From the NCBI RefSeq assembly GCF_003052605.1, contig NZ_QASO01000129.1, forward strand, positions 43,052-107,051: 64,000 bases of DNA. The letters are read 5' to 3'. Positions 1 through 6,863 of this stretch are shown here, one piece after another; the first letter of the stretch is position 1; the number at the start of each line of letters is the position of its first letter. The position numbers and the translations under genes are program-made. The notes under the pieces are model-generated. The model was not told the origin of the DNA. It saw only the letters and a program-made list of their open reading frames with translations, and searched no databases. The stretch is from Ectopseudomonas oleovorans. Lineage in GTDB: Bacteria > Pseudomonadota > Gammaproteobacteria > Pseudomonadales > Pseudomonadaceae.

Positions 1-34
1 CGAGATGCTTGGCTATTTCGACTTGAGTGGCCAT
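1..34 (-). CDS. Phage terminase small subunit, N-terminal fragment (cut by window edge)
   Basis: Only 11 codons are visible, reading MATQVEIAKHL from an ATG at 34. This resembles the start of the Nu1-type small terminase subunit, whose N-terminal winged helix binds the cos site during DNA packaging. The gene runs off the left edge. It follows the tail-like and holin genes on the same strand, so packaging genes continue leftwards. The call rests on a very short stretch and on position. Confidence 0.45.
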   Translation of the reverse strand, partial: MATQVEIAKHL

Positions 35-233
35 GACATATCCGTGCGGAACCGGAACCGGAAACGCTGAAAAATGTTCGTGAATAGAGCGAGAACGGGG
101 CTCGAATTACCCTCAGGGCGGTGCCCCCTCCCGGAGTACCTTTGGGGTGGGGGGGTGTGGCACGCCACAGCCCCGCAACCAAGCGACGGCGAGCCGCCCC
201 GGCGATCAGCGCCGCCGTCGGCTCGGCAGGCTG
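35..233. other. Non-coding gap before the small terminase gene; possible cos region
   Basis: About 200 bases without a convincing gene. It is GC-rich, with a C-run and G-run cluster at 118-160 and inverted GC blocks at 180-215. In lambda-type phages the cos site lies just ahead of the small terminase gene, so this is where cosN and its terminase-binding sites would be expected. I cannot identify the nick site by eye. Confidence 0.25.
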
Positions 234-1031
234 TCAGCGGATGATGTTTCCGGCCTGGTCGCGGGGGCGTCGATTGAAATTACTCGGCAGCCGACCGGCC
301 AATGCATCGGCGATGGCCTTGTCGATATTGGCTTCAAGCTGCGCGTCGTTCTCTGCGACCCGGCGCACCACGTCATAGAACTTGAAGCGTTCCCGGTACT
401 GCGGTTGGCGCACGAAGGCGAGCACCATCGCCACGCTCTTGCCACGGCGCTCGGCGATACCGATGGGCGTCTTGCCGCGCTTCATCACGAAGAACGCTCG
501 CTCGTGCCCTTTGCGCTCCGACCACCAGTTCTTAGTGGCATTCATCGAGTAGCCCATCTCCTCAAACGCCTTGAGGCCCGAGATGATCTGAGTCAGGTGG
601 CCTTTCTGAATATTCCCGTAGGCATCCAGCCTGGCGCCGGCTGCCGGCACAATGAAACGGTCGCGCGGGAGTATGCCCTTCTGCCGTAGCAGGTACTCTG
701 TTCGTTTTTCGACGCGACCGCCACCTTCAACCTGCGGCAACAGGTAGTCCTCAGCACTGTAAAAGCTCTTCTCTGCCTTTTGATCTATTACCCACACCGC
801 CGCTTCCGGGTCAGCCGATGGCTTGGCGTTAATTATGCGAATCGAGTTCAGCACCCACGGCGTCGGCCTCGGGTTGAACACATCCTCCATCTCAGCCCGC
901 AGCGCGATGCGCGCCTGGTTGGCCGTATGGTTCAGGGCATCAGCCAGCGCCCTATTGGCCAAGCCCGCGCCGAGCTGCTTGAGCGATGCCAGCGCATCAT
1001 CGAGGTCTCTGGCAGTGATTGAACCCTTCAT
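234..1031 (-). CDS. Putative phage minor tail protein (GpZ-like), 265 aa
   Basis: The N-terminal 60 residues are alanine-rich and helical (ANRALADALNHTANQARIAL), followed by NPRPTPWVLNSIRI. This pattern resembles lambda gpZ-type minor tail proteins, which act in tail completion. The start at 1031 overlaps the holin stop in an ATGA, indicating translational coupling. The location between holin and terminase rather than inside a tail operon is unusual. It could be another structural or virion-morphogenesis protein. Confidence 0.4.
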   Translation of the reverse strand: MKGSITARDLDDALASLKQLGAGLANRALADALNHTANQARIALRAEMEDVFNPRPTPWVLNSIRIINAKPSADPEAAVWVIDQKAEKSFYSAEDYLLPQVEGGGRVEKRTEYLLRQKGILPRDRFIVPAAGARLDAYGNIQKGHLTQIISGLKAFEEMGYSMNATKNWWSERKGHERAFFVMKRGKTPIGIAERRGKSVAMVLAFVRQPQYRERFKFYDVVRRVAENDAQLEANIDKAIADALAGRLPSNFNRRPRDQAGNIIR

Positions 1032-1426
1032 AGCCCAGACTTCTGCTTGGCCTCCAGCACAGCATCCACGATCTCGGTGATCTGCCGATCCTTCTTGGCC
1101 TCGCTCCAGGCAAACAGCGCCCGAACAATGATCCAGGCCGGCAGGCCGCAAACGAAAATGATCGAGGTCAGCGCGATCAGGCCGATATCGTCATGGGCGT
1201 AGTGCTGCAGATCAAACCAGCGGATCACGAACGCACCGCCGCCGATGCTCGATACCACGGTGCAGATCATCGCCACCACGAACTCCCGCGCAGTTTTTGG
1301 CAGAGTCATGGCCATCACCACGATAGTCACCAGGATGGCAGCGCCGGCACCAAGCACGCCCAGCTTGTAAAGGGCGATGCCGCCGAATGAGGTAGATGCT
1401 GGCTCGGTCATTTCGCGGGCTCTCAT
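1028..1426 (-). CDS. Phage holin
   Basis: A small membrane protein of about 132 aa. Hydrophobic segments are near residues 32-50 (LGVLGAGAAILVTIVVMAM), 57-75 (FVVAMICTVVSSIGGGAFVI) and 90-110 (IGLIALTSIIFVCGLPAWII), with a charged C-terminus. This three-span topology is typical of class I phage holins, which open the inner membrane at lysis. The start at 1426 has AGGG seven bases upstream. A start at 1411 (MTEPAS) also fits the family. No endolysin gene is visible next to it within the window. Confidence 0.7.
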   Translation of the reverse strand: MRAREMTEPASTSFGGIALYKLGVLGAGAAILVTIVVMAMTLPKTAREFVVAMICTVVSSIGGGAFVIRWFDLQHYAHDDIGLIALTSIIFVCGLPAWIIVRALFAWSEAKKDRQITEIVDAVLEAKQKSGL

Positions 1427-1532
1427 AGGCTTACCCTGGCATGCGCAGGCCACGCAATGCAGTTAGGCCCGGCACCGCGATGCAACGCCATCCGCCTGGA
1501 GAAAAGAGGCGCGCCGGGTGCCGGAATTCATG

Positions 1533-1623
1533 AATAAAACAGCCCGCGTGTGATGGCGGGCAAAGCTGTTGGGGAACAGCTGAGGGATCAGAAACGAAAA
1601 AACCCGACTCAGTGGCCGGGCTT
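1533..1623 (-). terminator. Two tandem minus-strand hairpin terminators before the lysis genes
   Basis: Read on the minus strand, the first hairpin met is CCCG-N10-CGGG followed by six T (1597-1620). The second is GCCCGC/GCGGGC followed by TGTTTTATT (1533-1565). They lie between the 183-aa gene ending at 1694 and the holin at 1426. This is the place of lambda tR', the target of Q antitermination. The rest of the 1427-1693 gap shows no convincing gene. Confidence 0.55.
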
Positions 1624-1693
1624 TCGGGATTCTCAATCCTGAACGCGCAATAACGACAGGATGGACAAACTTTCGGCCATCCGGCCATTCAAG

Positions 1694-2245
1694 TCAAGCG
1701 GCATGTGAGAACAAAACGCCCTCGGCCTGCAGGATGGTCTCGGCGTGCTGCAGCGCCTCCTTCACCATCTCATCCAGTACCGCACCAACGCTCTGCCGCC
1801 AGCGCCTGCGAGTGCGCTCAGGATTCGCCGCCAGATCCCACGTATTCATGTCATAGAACGCCGCCGGCAGCACGATCATGTCCGATGATCGCTTGCCCTC
1901 GGCGCCCTTCAGAGGTGGGATGGCCCAGGCAGTCACAGCCTTGTAGACAAACAGCTTCGGCGCCGGCGAGGCGATCAGCGGGGCCAGGGCGCTGATGGCG
2001 GCCACCTTGCGCCCCTTGTGCGTGCCATACCGGGCCGCCAGCGCGTTCCAGTGGCGCGGGATCAGCTCGCTGTGCAGCCGCGCGAACACCCAGCAGTCGA
2101 TCAGGTCGCGGTCAGGCACGCCACCGCGCCCCACCATCGCCGTGTCCAGATCGATCAGCTTCTGCCAGGCCTGGCGTGCCGTACTGTCCTTGCACTCAGC
2201 CGCCAGCGCCGACACCACCGCACTCAACACGCTCGAATAAACCAT
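1694..2245 (-). CDS. Phage protein at the late-regulator (Q) position, 183 aa
   Basis: It begins MVYSSVLSAVVSALAAEC and is rich in helices and tryptophan. I recall similar proteins in Pseudomonas prophages but know no proven function. It is the last gene of the early operon before tandem terminators and the lysis genes, where lambdoid phages encode the Q antiterminator. That role is inference from position. No zinc finger is visible in it, but the neighbouring 103-aa protein has one. Confidence 0.55.
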   Translation of the reverse strand: MVYSSVLSAVVSALAAECKDSTARQAWQKLIDLDTAMVGRGGVPDRDLIDCWVFARLHSELIPRHWNALAARYGTHKGRKVAAISALAPLIASPAPKLFVYKAVTAWAIPPLKGAEGKRSSDMIVLPAAFYDMNTWDLAANPERTRRRWRQSVGAVLDEMVKEALQHAETILQAEGVLFSHAA

Positions 2246-2255
2246 GCCCTTCCCC

Positions 2256-2567
2256 TCAATCCCCGGTGAAGTGCGCCCCGCCGGCGCCCTTCCTGTTATT
2301 GCCTTGATAACCAGCCGCCGCGCCCTGCTCCGGCATCAGCCCTGCCTGCTGCAGAATGCGCTGCATCCGCTTGCGCTCATCGCCCGACATAGCCAGACGC
2401 AGGCGCAACTGCTCGACCAACTCGGGATAGCCCAGCGCCTCCCCGTCCGGCTTCACAAAGCCCCCACCGTTGCACCCGGCGCACTCCATCAGATGGAAGA
2501 TGCCCCGTATGCGGCCCGCGCCCCGGCACACCTCGCAGCGCTCCAGCGGCATCAGGCGCGCCTTCAC
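2256..2567 (-). CDS. Small zinc-finger phage protein (DnaJ-type CxxCxGxG motifs)
   Basis: 103 aa. Two DnaJ-like zinc motifs are visible, CEVCRGAG near residue 11 and CAGCNGGG near residue 29, enough for one zinc site. A helical C-terminal half follows. It overlaps the RusA stop by four bases (ATGA), so the two are co-translated. Proteins of this form lie near late regulators in lambdoid phages and may bind nucleic acid or RNA polymerase. Function is not known. Confidence 0.6.
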   Translation of the reverse strand: MKARLMPLERCEVCRGAGRIRGIFHLMECAGCNGGGFVKPDGEALGYPELVEQLRLRLAMSGDERKRMQRILQQAGLMPEQGAAAGYQGNNRKGAGGAHFTGD

Positions 2568-2929
2568 TGCTGCGCGCCTGACTGAAACGGCGAGAGCGTC
2601 ACCCGCACCGCGCCGCCCGGGTAAACCTCACCGATCTGCACCTGGCTGACGAACAGGCTGTCATCGATACCCAGCGCATCAGCCAGGCCATCGCGGCCAG
2701 CCTTGAACGAGGCCAGCAGGTTGTCATCGTCACGGCGGCGCGCAGTTGGCGGCAGAAACTCCAGCTGCAGCAGGATGCGCCCGGTAGGCGCGCCCAATCC
2801 CGCCTTCTTGGCGAACAGGAAGCACTGCATGCGGTACGACTTCGCCGCCTTGCTCTTCGCCGCCCAGTGCGGCCTGGCATTCGGACTGAGCGCCTGGGGA
2901 GGCCAGGGCAGAATCACCGCATTACCCAT
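2564..2929 (-). CDS. rusA: RusA-family Holliday junction resolvase
   Basis: 121 aa, the usual RusA length. The diagnostic acidic cluster RRDDDNLLASFKAGRDGLAD (about residues 65-85) is followed by GIDDS. RusA uses three aspartates for metal-dependent symmetric cleavage of four-way junctions. The N-terminus (PWPPQALSPNARPHW) also matches the family. It processes replication and recombination intermediates before packaging. It sits four bases downstream of the internal tyrosine recombinase gene. Confidence 0.9.
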   Translation of the reverse strand: MGNAVILPWPPQALSPNARPHWAAKSKAAKSYRMQCFLFAKKAGLGAPTGRILLQLEFLPPTARRRDDDNLLASFKAGRDGLADALGIDDSLFVSQVQIGEVYPGGAVRVTLSPFQSGAQQ

Positions 2930-2932
2930 TCT

Positions 2933-3979
2933 TCACCCTCCCCACGTAGAAATACTGTTTTCGGCTGTAGCGCCCGCCGTTACTGGCGCCCCGCCCAAAG
3001 GCAGAAATGCAGGAACAGCCACTTTCGGCACAACCTGCACCCCATGCGCACCCGCAAAACCGCACTCATCGAGGCGGGCATGCCAGCGCTCCAGCGCCTC
3101 GCGCCGACGCTCCATCGCATCGCGGGTCAGGTAGGTTTCAGTGGTCACGCCCAGGGCATGGTTGATCAGCAGCTCACCCACCATGTGGTCAACGCCGATA
3201 TCCGCCAGGCTGGAGCGCATCAGCTTGCGCAGGTCGTGGCTCGTCCACTGGCGGCCGCTCACTTCACGCATCAACGCATGCCCGCTGGTCAGCGCCATGG
3301 CAGCGCCACCGCGCACTGGGAACAGCCAAGCCGCCTTCATGCGTGCATCCGGCAGCGCCTGGCGATACTTGGCCAGCAGGCCCAGCACCTGAGCCGTCAG
3401 CGGCAGCACATGCTCACGCCTACTCTTCGTGTTCGCCTCAGGGATCACCCACACCCGTTCATCCAGTGAGATATGCGCCCAGCGCGCCGCCAGCGTCTCC
3501 GCGATGCGCGTGCCGTGCGCCAGCATCATCAGCGGCAGCATCCCCTTGGCCGGGTCACGGTTGAACACCTCCACCAGGTGCTGCACCAACGCCTGCAGGT
3601 CGACCCGCGACAACGCCGCCGGCTTCGGCCGCAGCTTGCCCTTGTAGAAATCGCGGAAGGTGGTGCCCGCCAGCGGGTTGGCCTCGATGCGCCCCTGCGT
3701 CTCAGCCATGCGGAACGCCTGACGCAGACCCTGCAACGCCTTCTGCACCGTGCGCGGCTTCAGCTCCTGATGCATCGGGAACACCAGCTTGTCATCCAGC
3801 AGCACCCGATCCAGCTTGCGCAGCGCCACCTTGCCCACGCGCGGAATCACATGCCGGCGCATCAGCGAGCCCATACTGCCGCGATACTTCTCGCTGCGCG
3901 TCCGGTCGCCCTCGATGCGCGACAGCCACCACTCCACCACCTCGCCCACCGAGCGCATGCCTGCCTTCTTGCTCGCCAC
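2933..3979 (-). CDS. Second tyrosine recombinase, inside the early operon
   Basis: 348 aa. A SAM-like core-binding domain (about residues 10-115) precedes a catalytic domain with Arg in HGTRIAE, Lys in ANTKSRR, SHDLRK (HxxR), LINHALG and the nucleophile in TYLTRD. All catalytic residues appear present. The gene starts with GTG sharing a base with the preceding TAG, so it is coupled. The integrase proper, with an arm-binding domain, lies at the right prophage end. This enzyme is therefore unlikely to be the attP integrase. It may resolve phage multimers or invert DNA; its substrate is unknown. Confidence 0.85.
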   Translation of the reverse strand: MASKKAGMRSVGEVVEWWLSRIEGDRTRSEKYRGSMGSLMRRHVIPRVGKVALRKLDRVLLDDKLVFPMHQELKPRTVQKALQGLRQAFRMAETQGRIEANPLAGTTFRDFYKGKLRPKPAALSRVDLQALVQHLVEVFNRDPAKGMLPLMMLAHGTRIAETLAARWAHISLDERVWVIPEANTKSRREHVLPLTAQVLGLLAKYRQALPDARMKAAWLFPVRGGAAMALTSGHALMREVSGRQWTSHDLRKLMRSSLADIGVDHMVGELLINHALGVTTETYLTRDAMERRREALERWHARLDECGFAGAHGVQVVPKVAVPAFLPLGGAPVTAGATAENSISTWGG

Positions 3980-4221
3980 TACGCGCCCTCCCCTTCGAAC
4001 TTCGCCACCGCCCGCCCGGCCATGTGATCAGTGATCGCCGCCACCACACCGTCACGGCCTGGGCGATACGCCATCGCCACCGACTCGCCGGGCGCCGTCA
4101 CGGCGTAGACCTGCTGGTCATAAACCAGAAACTCCGCCACCGTGTACCCGCCATCGGTGATCCAGCAGCCAGGTGTCGGCTGCCCGTCGCGGTTCTTCTT
4201 CGGTGCCCAGCCGATGGTCAT
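3979..4221 (-). CDS. Conserved small phage protein, 80 aa
   Basis: Soluble and beta-rich in look (GGYTVAEFLVYDQQVYAVTAPGE would form strands), with no motif I recognise. It overlaps its upstream neighbour by four bases and its downstream neighbour by one, so it is firmly inside the early operon. Function unknown. Confidence 0.55.
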   Translation of the reverse strand: MTIGWAPKKNRDGQPTPGCWITDGGYTVAEFLVYDQQVYAVTAPGESVAMAYRPGRDGVVAAITDHMAGRAVAKFEGEGA

Positions 4222-4658
4222 GGCTGCGCGTTATCCGCAATGGTGAAGTGCCTCGGCGCACGGTCTGCATGCGCGTCCTGCAGGCGCGGCACATGCTGCG
4301 TCAGGGCATTGATCAGCGCCCGGTGGCCACCCTGCACCTGCCGGTCATCCACCAGTAGGCCGGCGGCCTCTGCGTCGACGATGATCGCCAGGCACGCCAG
4401 CGCATGCGCCAGGTGCGGCAGCCCGCTATCCGGGTCGGCCTCCTCACCCTCGAACCACGCGGCCAGATGCCGGTTGGCGGCATCGAAGTAGATCGAGGCC
4501 CGCACCCCAGCCTTGCGCCAATTGGCCCGGCCATACTTCAGGGCGCCATCCATCAGCCCCAGGCAGCCCATAGCGGTCGCGGTGGTTGGCCACAGGTGCA
4601 GGGGCAACTTCTGGCTGCCGATCGCGTCTTTCGGGTTCGTATCCTTCAGCTCACTCAC
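4218..4658 (-). CDS. dATP/dGTP diphosphohydrolase N-terminal-domain protein (MazG-like)
   Basis: 146 aa. The sequence NPKDAIGSQKLPLHLWP, then LGLMDGALKYGRANWR and an HLAAWFEGEEADPDSGLPHL block, matches the family formerly called DUF5664, now named for dATP/dGTP diphosphohydrolases. The EGEEADPDSG acidic block is a plausible metal site. Such enzymes release pyrophosphate from dNTPs and can adjust phage nucleotide pools. Only the N-terminal domain is present, and the C-terminal 40 residues look different. The exact substrate is not shown by the sequence. Confidence 0.65.
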   Translation of the reverse strand: MSELKDTNPKDAIGSQKLPLHLWPTTATAMGCLGLMDGALKYGRANWRKAGVRASIYFDAANRHLAAWFEGEEADPDSGLPHLAHALACLAIIVDAEAAGLLVDDRQVQGGHRALINALTQHVPRLQDAHADRAPRHFTIADNAQP

Positions 4659-4884
4659 ACCTGATCTCCGGCAGCTTCATCCAGCCGCGCAACGTGACTT
4701 CGTACTCAGTGACAAACCCAGGGTCAGCCTTGCCCTCGCATTGGCTCCACTCCAGATCCGCCACCGCCCACTTTTCGGCGTACTCACTCCACACCACCAC
4801 CACCGGCCAAGGCAGGCCAATGTCAGCAAGGATCGTGTGCGCCTTCGGCGCCGTCTCAGGCGGTTGCCAAACCAGATCAGCCAC
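4651..4884 (-). CDS. Small phage protein, DUF551-like pattern, 77 aa
   Basis: The start is a GTG at 4884 preceded by GGGAGG with five-base spacing, which decides it against the longer upstream frame. The protein has WQPPETAPKA near the start, VVVVW and EWSQCEGK in the middle and RGWMKLPEI at the end, like DUF551 proteins (Trp...goal ending in W-x-x-LP). The family is common in phage accessory genes and has no established activity. It overlaps neighbours on both sides by eight bases. Confidence 0.6.
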   Translation of the reverse strand: MADLVWQPPETAPKAHTILADIGLPWPVVVVWSEYAEKWAVADLEWSQCEGKADPGFVTEYEVTLRGWMKLPEIRCE

Positions 4885-5539
4885 GGCGACCTCCCAACAT
4901 CCCCCGAATCTTCGACAGGTGCGCATTCGCCACCTCTGGCGAGCCCTGGCGCATCGGTGCCGGCAACGCCGCCACCGGTGCCGGCGCCAGCTCCTCGCCA
5001 TCGCCCAGGCGGCGGCATACGGCGTCGTAGTGGCGACCGAACAACTTCAGGCCGGCGTCACGAGGGAGCAGCTGCAGGTTGCTGAACCCGGCGGCGACGG
5101 CTGCGTGGTAGATCGCCGCGTGCGACCAGCGCGCTGACGGCGCTTGGCACGGATGCACGTTGCGGCACACCTCGGCATAGGCGCGCTCCAGCGGTGCCAG
5201 GCCGAGCATCTCCGGCGTGGGCTGGCACCACTTCACCAGCTTGCCGGCGCTGGGCGCGAAGTCGGCGGCATCCTGCCGGCAGCGCTGCATGGCATAGCGC
5301 ACCTGCTCCAGAGTGGTGATTCCCGCCTCGGCAAACGCCTTGATCAGCGACTTGCGATAGGCGTTCAGCGCCTTGTCGTCCGGCCAGGCTTGCCGCCAGG
5401 CGGTGTAGCAGGCCTGCAACTCGCGGATCACATCGTTGACCACCGCGCCCGTCGCCTCGTCCACCTGCCTCCGAGCCGGCATCGGCTTGCTCGTCGCCAC
5501 CAGGTTGGCGGCGCGTTCCAGTTCAATCACTCGGCTCAT
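4877..5539 (-). CDS. Phage replication protein P-like helicase loader
   Basis: 220 aa from an ATG at 5539 that overlaps the O-type gene stop (ATGA). It starts MSRVIELERAANLVATS and has the helical body of lambda P-type proteins (RELQACYTAWRQAWPDDKALN, then FAPSAGKLVKWCQP). Lambda P recruits the host DnaB helicase to the origin complex made by O. The gene order O then P is the classical one. No Walker motifs are present, so it is not a DnaC-type ATPase loader. Confidence 0.75.
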   Translation of the reverse strand: MSRVIELERAANLVATSKPMPARRQVDEATGAVVNDVIRELQACYTAWRQAWPDDKALNAYRKSLIKAFAEAGITTLEQVRYAMQRCRQDAADFAPSAGKLVKWCQPTPEMLGLAPLERAYAEVCRNVHPCQAPSARWSHAAIYHAAVAAGFSNLQLLPRDAGLKLFGRHYDAVCRRLGDGEELAPAPVAALPAPMRQGSPEVANAHLSKIRGMLGGRRG

Positions 5540-6282
5540 ATCCCAAGGTCCTCGTGAATCCAATCCAGGCTGTCGAAGTCAGGCCCGGCGGCAGGCTGGC
5601 GGGCCATCTGGGCGCGCTGGGCGTAGGTTTGCGCGTTGAGCATCCACGTTCGCCAGGTGGCCACCCAGTCGGCGCGCGTCTCGCCCTTGCCGCGCCAGTG
5701 GTTGCAGAACTTCTCGGTTTCCAGGCTCAAGTTCGCCGCCGGCGCACGCTCCCGCGCCCACCGGGCCATCTCCGTGGTCAGCAGGAAGGGGTCAGGCAGC
5801 GCCGTCTTGCGCTTGGACTTGGGCTTAGGCTGAGCAACAGCAGGGGCCACAGCAGTGCCCGGCGCGACAGCGGCGGGTTTCGGTTGCTCGGAGGGGACTA
5901 CAGGGGTAGATGCTTTTTCTTCTGTATCTGTATCTGTATCTGGGGGCGTTACTGTAACGTTACATGCCTGTTTCTTGCGCTTGCGATAGGCTGCAACCCG
6001 CGCAGCGCTTGAGTCCGACACATATTGCCGCTTATCCCAAGCAGTCGGCTGGCCCGCCTCATCAATCAGCCCCTTGGCCAGCAAAACGGCCTTTGTCTCG
6101 GCCCATTGCTCGTTACTGATGCGCAGCTGAAACGCTATCTCTGTTTCATGTAACGTTACATCGCCGTTACCGCAGCGCAGGCATAACAGCATCAGATAAC
6201 GACGCTGGTCGACCTCGCTCAGCATCTGCACCTTCGGGTCAGTGGCAAACTCGGCATACATCCGGAACCATGCATTAGCCAT
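5536..6282 (-). CDS. Phage replication protein O-like origin binder
   Basis: 248 aa. The N-terminal 100 residues (MANAWFRMYAEFATDPKVQ, VDQRRYLMLLCLRC) form a winged-helix replisome-organiser-type domain. A low-complexity linker follows (DTDTDTEEK, then alanine/proline-rich). The C-terminal domain (LPDPFLLTTEMARWARERAP, WRTWML) is the part that contacts P in lambda. Two copies of a 12-bp palindrome lie inside the gene, as expected if the origin is embedded in it. Confidence 0.75.
   Translation of the reverse strand: MANAWFRMYAEFATDPKVQMLSEVDQRRYLMLLCLRCGNGDVTLHETEIAFQLRISNEQWAETKAVLLAKGLIDEAGQPTAWDKRQYVSDSSAARVAAYRKRKKQACNVTVTPPDTDTDTEEKASTPVVPSEQPKPAAVAPGTAVAPAVAQPKPKSKRKTALPDPFLLTTEMARWARERAPAANLSLETEKFCNHWRGKGETRADWVATWRTWMLNAQTYAQRAQMARQPAAGPDFDSLDWIHEDLGI
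5920..6160. other. Candidate phage replication origin inside the O-like gene
   Basis: TGTAACGTTACA, a perfect 12-bp palindrome, occurs at 5953-5964 and 6149-6160. Extra GTTAC half-sites flank both (5948-5952 and 6165-6169). A TCTGTA hexamer tandem lies at 5920-5941. Lambda and P22-type phages carry iterons within the O gene. Repeat spacing here is wider than lambda iterons, so this is a candidate only. Confidence 0.4.
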
Positions 6283-6559
6283 GGCTGGCCTCCTCGGTTT
6301 CCCAGCCGTAACGCACCATCTGCTCGATCAGCGACAGATCGCCCTCCACCGACCACAGGGCCGAGGAGATGATCGAATCAGTCCAGCGCGGGGCTGCGGG
6401 GTCGTTGAATTGCCCGGACGCAATTGCCAGCACCGCCCGCGCACGCGAAAGCGCGCACAGCAGAGCGTCGATGGGCAGGCCGGCTTCGGCCTCGGGGCGG
6501 ATGGTGAAGAGTTCTTCAGGGGTGCCGCAGTAAGCAGCATGCGAAAGAGTACCGGCCAT
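6275..6559 (-). CDS. DUF3077-like small regulatory-type protein, 94 aa
   Basis: Start at the ATG at 6559 (MAGTLSHAAYCGTPEELFTI), which follows a structured leader. The pattern 'T..GTP..LF.....A....AL..A' resembles DUF3077/DUF6124-type small proteins, frequent in Pseudomonas and its phages, function unknown. It overlaps the O-type gene by eight bases, so its translation could gate replication gene expression. Its leader appears to be the target of the C4-like RNA just upstream. Confidence 0.6.
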   Translation of the reverse strand: MAGTLSHAAYCGTPEELFTIRPEAEAGLPIDALLCALSRARAVLAIASGQFNDPAAPRWTDSIISSALWSVEGDLSLIEQMVRYGWETEEASHG

Positions 6560-6710
6560 GATTAGGCTCCAAACGTAGAGGTCACCACCTCCCACGCCGA
6601 CGCCAATCAGGGTGGGAGACTGAACGGCGTTGGCGTACCGGCACGCTTGGACACCGGCGCCTCCGAAGAGGCCACCGTCCAGCCTCCCATAACTCGGGTG
6701 CTGAACGACG
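6560..6710 (-). promoter_or_regulatory. Structured leader with competing pairings; putative C4-RNA target
   Basis: On the minus strand, ACGCCAACGCC (6635-6625) can pair with GGCGTCGGCGT (6605-6595), and CTCCCAC (6618-6612) with GTGGGAG (6596-6590). These pairings interlock. A related block with GGGAGGCTGGACGGTGG and TTCGGAGGC lies at 6660-6690, so the leader holds two similar units. GATTGGCGTC at 6608-6599 is identical to the loop region of the C4-like RNA at 6770-6761. Confidence 0.55.
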
Positions 6711-6715
6711 CGCAC

Positions 6716-6796
6716 AAAAAAACCGCGATCAAGCGGCCTGTGCGGCCAAACGTGAGACGGGACGCCAATCCCGGCTGGCGATTTTGCGCCAACACT
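6716..6796 (-). ncRNA. C4-like antisense RNA
   Basis: About 80 nt from its own promoter to a T7 run (6722-6716). The folds I can see are TGGCG-CAAAAT-CGCCA, CGGGA-TTGGCG-TCCCG with the loop TTGGCG exposed, then GGCC-GCACA-GGCC and CCGC-TTGATC-GCGG before the T-run. The exposed TTGGCGT is complementary to ACGCCAA in the leader downstream. C4 RNAs of P1/P7-type phages repress antirepressor operons in this way. Assignment to that family is from structure and context, not a search. Confidence 0.6.
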
Positions 6797-6800
6797 CGTG

Positions 6801-6829
6801 AGCATAGACGCGCGCCGAACCCGCGTCAA
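6801..6829 (-). promoter_or_regulatory. Sigma-70 promoter of the C4-like RNA
   Basis: TTGACG (6829-6824), 17-bp spacer, TATGCT (6806-6801) on the minus strand. Spacing is ideal, and the predicted start near 6795 begins the structured RNA. It lies directly behind the antirepressor gene stop. Confidence 0.7.
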
Positions 6830-6863
6830 TCGGCGGCCACGGGCCGCAGTTGGGGCGATCCAC

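Noticed and set aside
1431..1688. 85-codon minus frame between the Q-position gene and holin
   Set aside because: It runs through both terminator hairpins, has no ribosome site and no family features.
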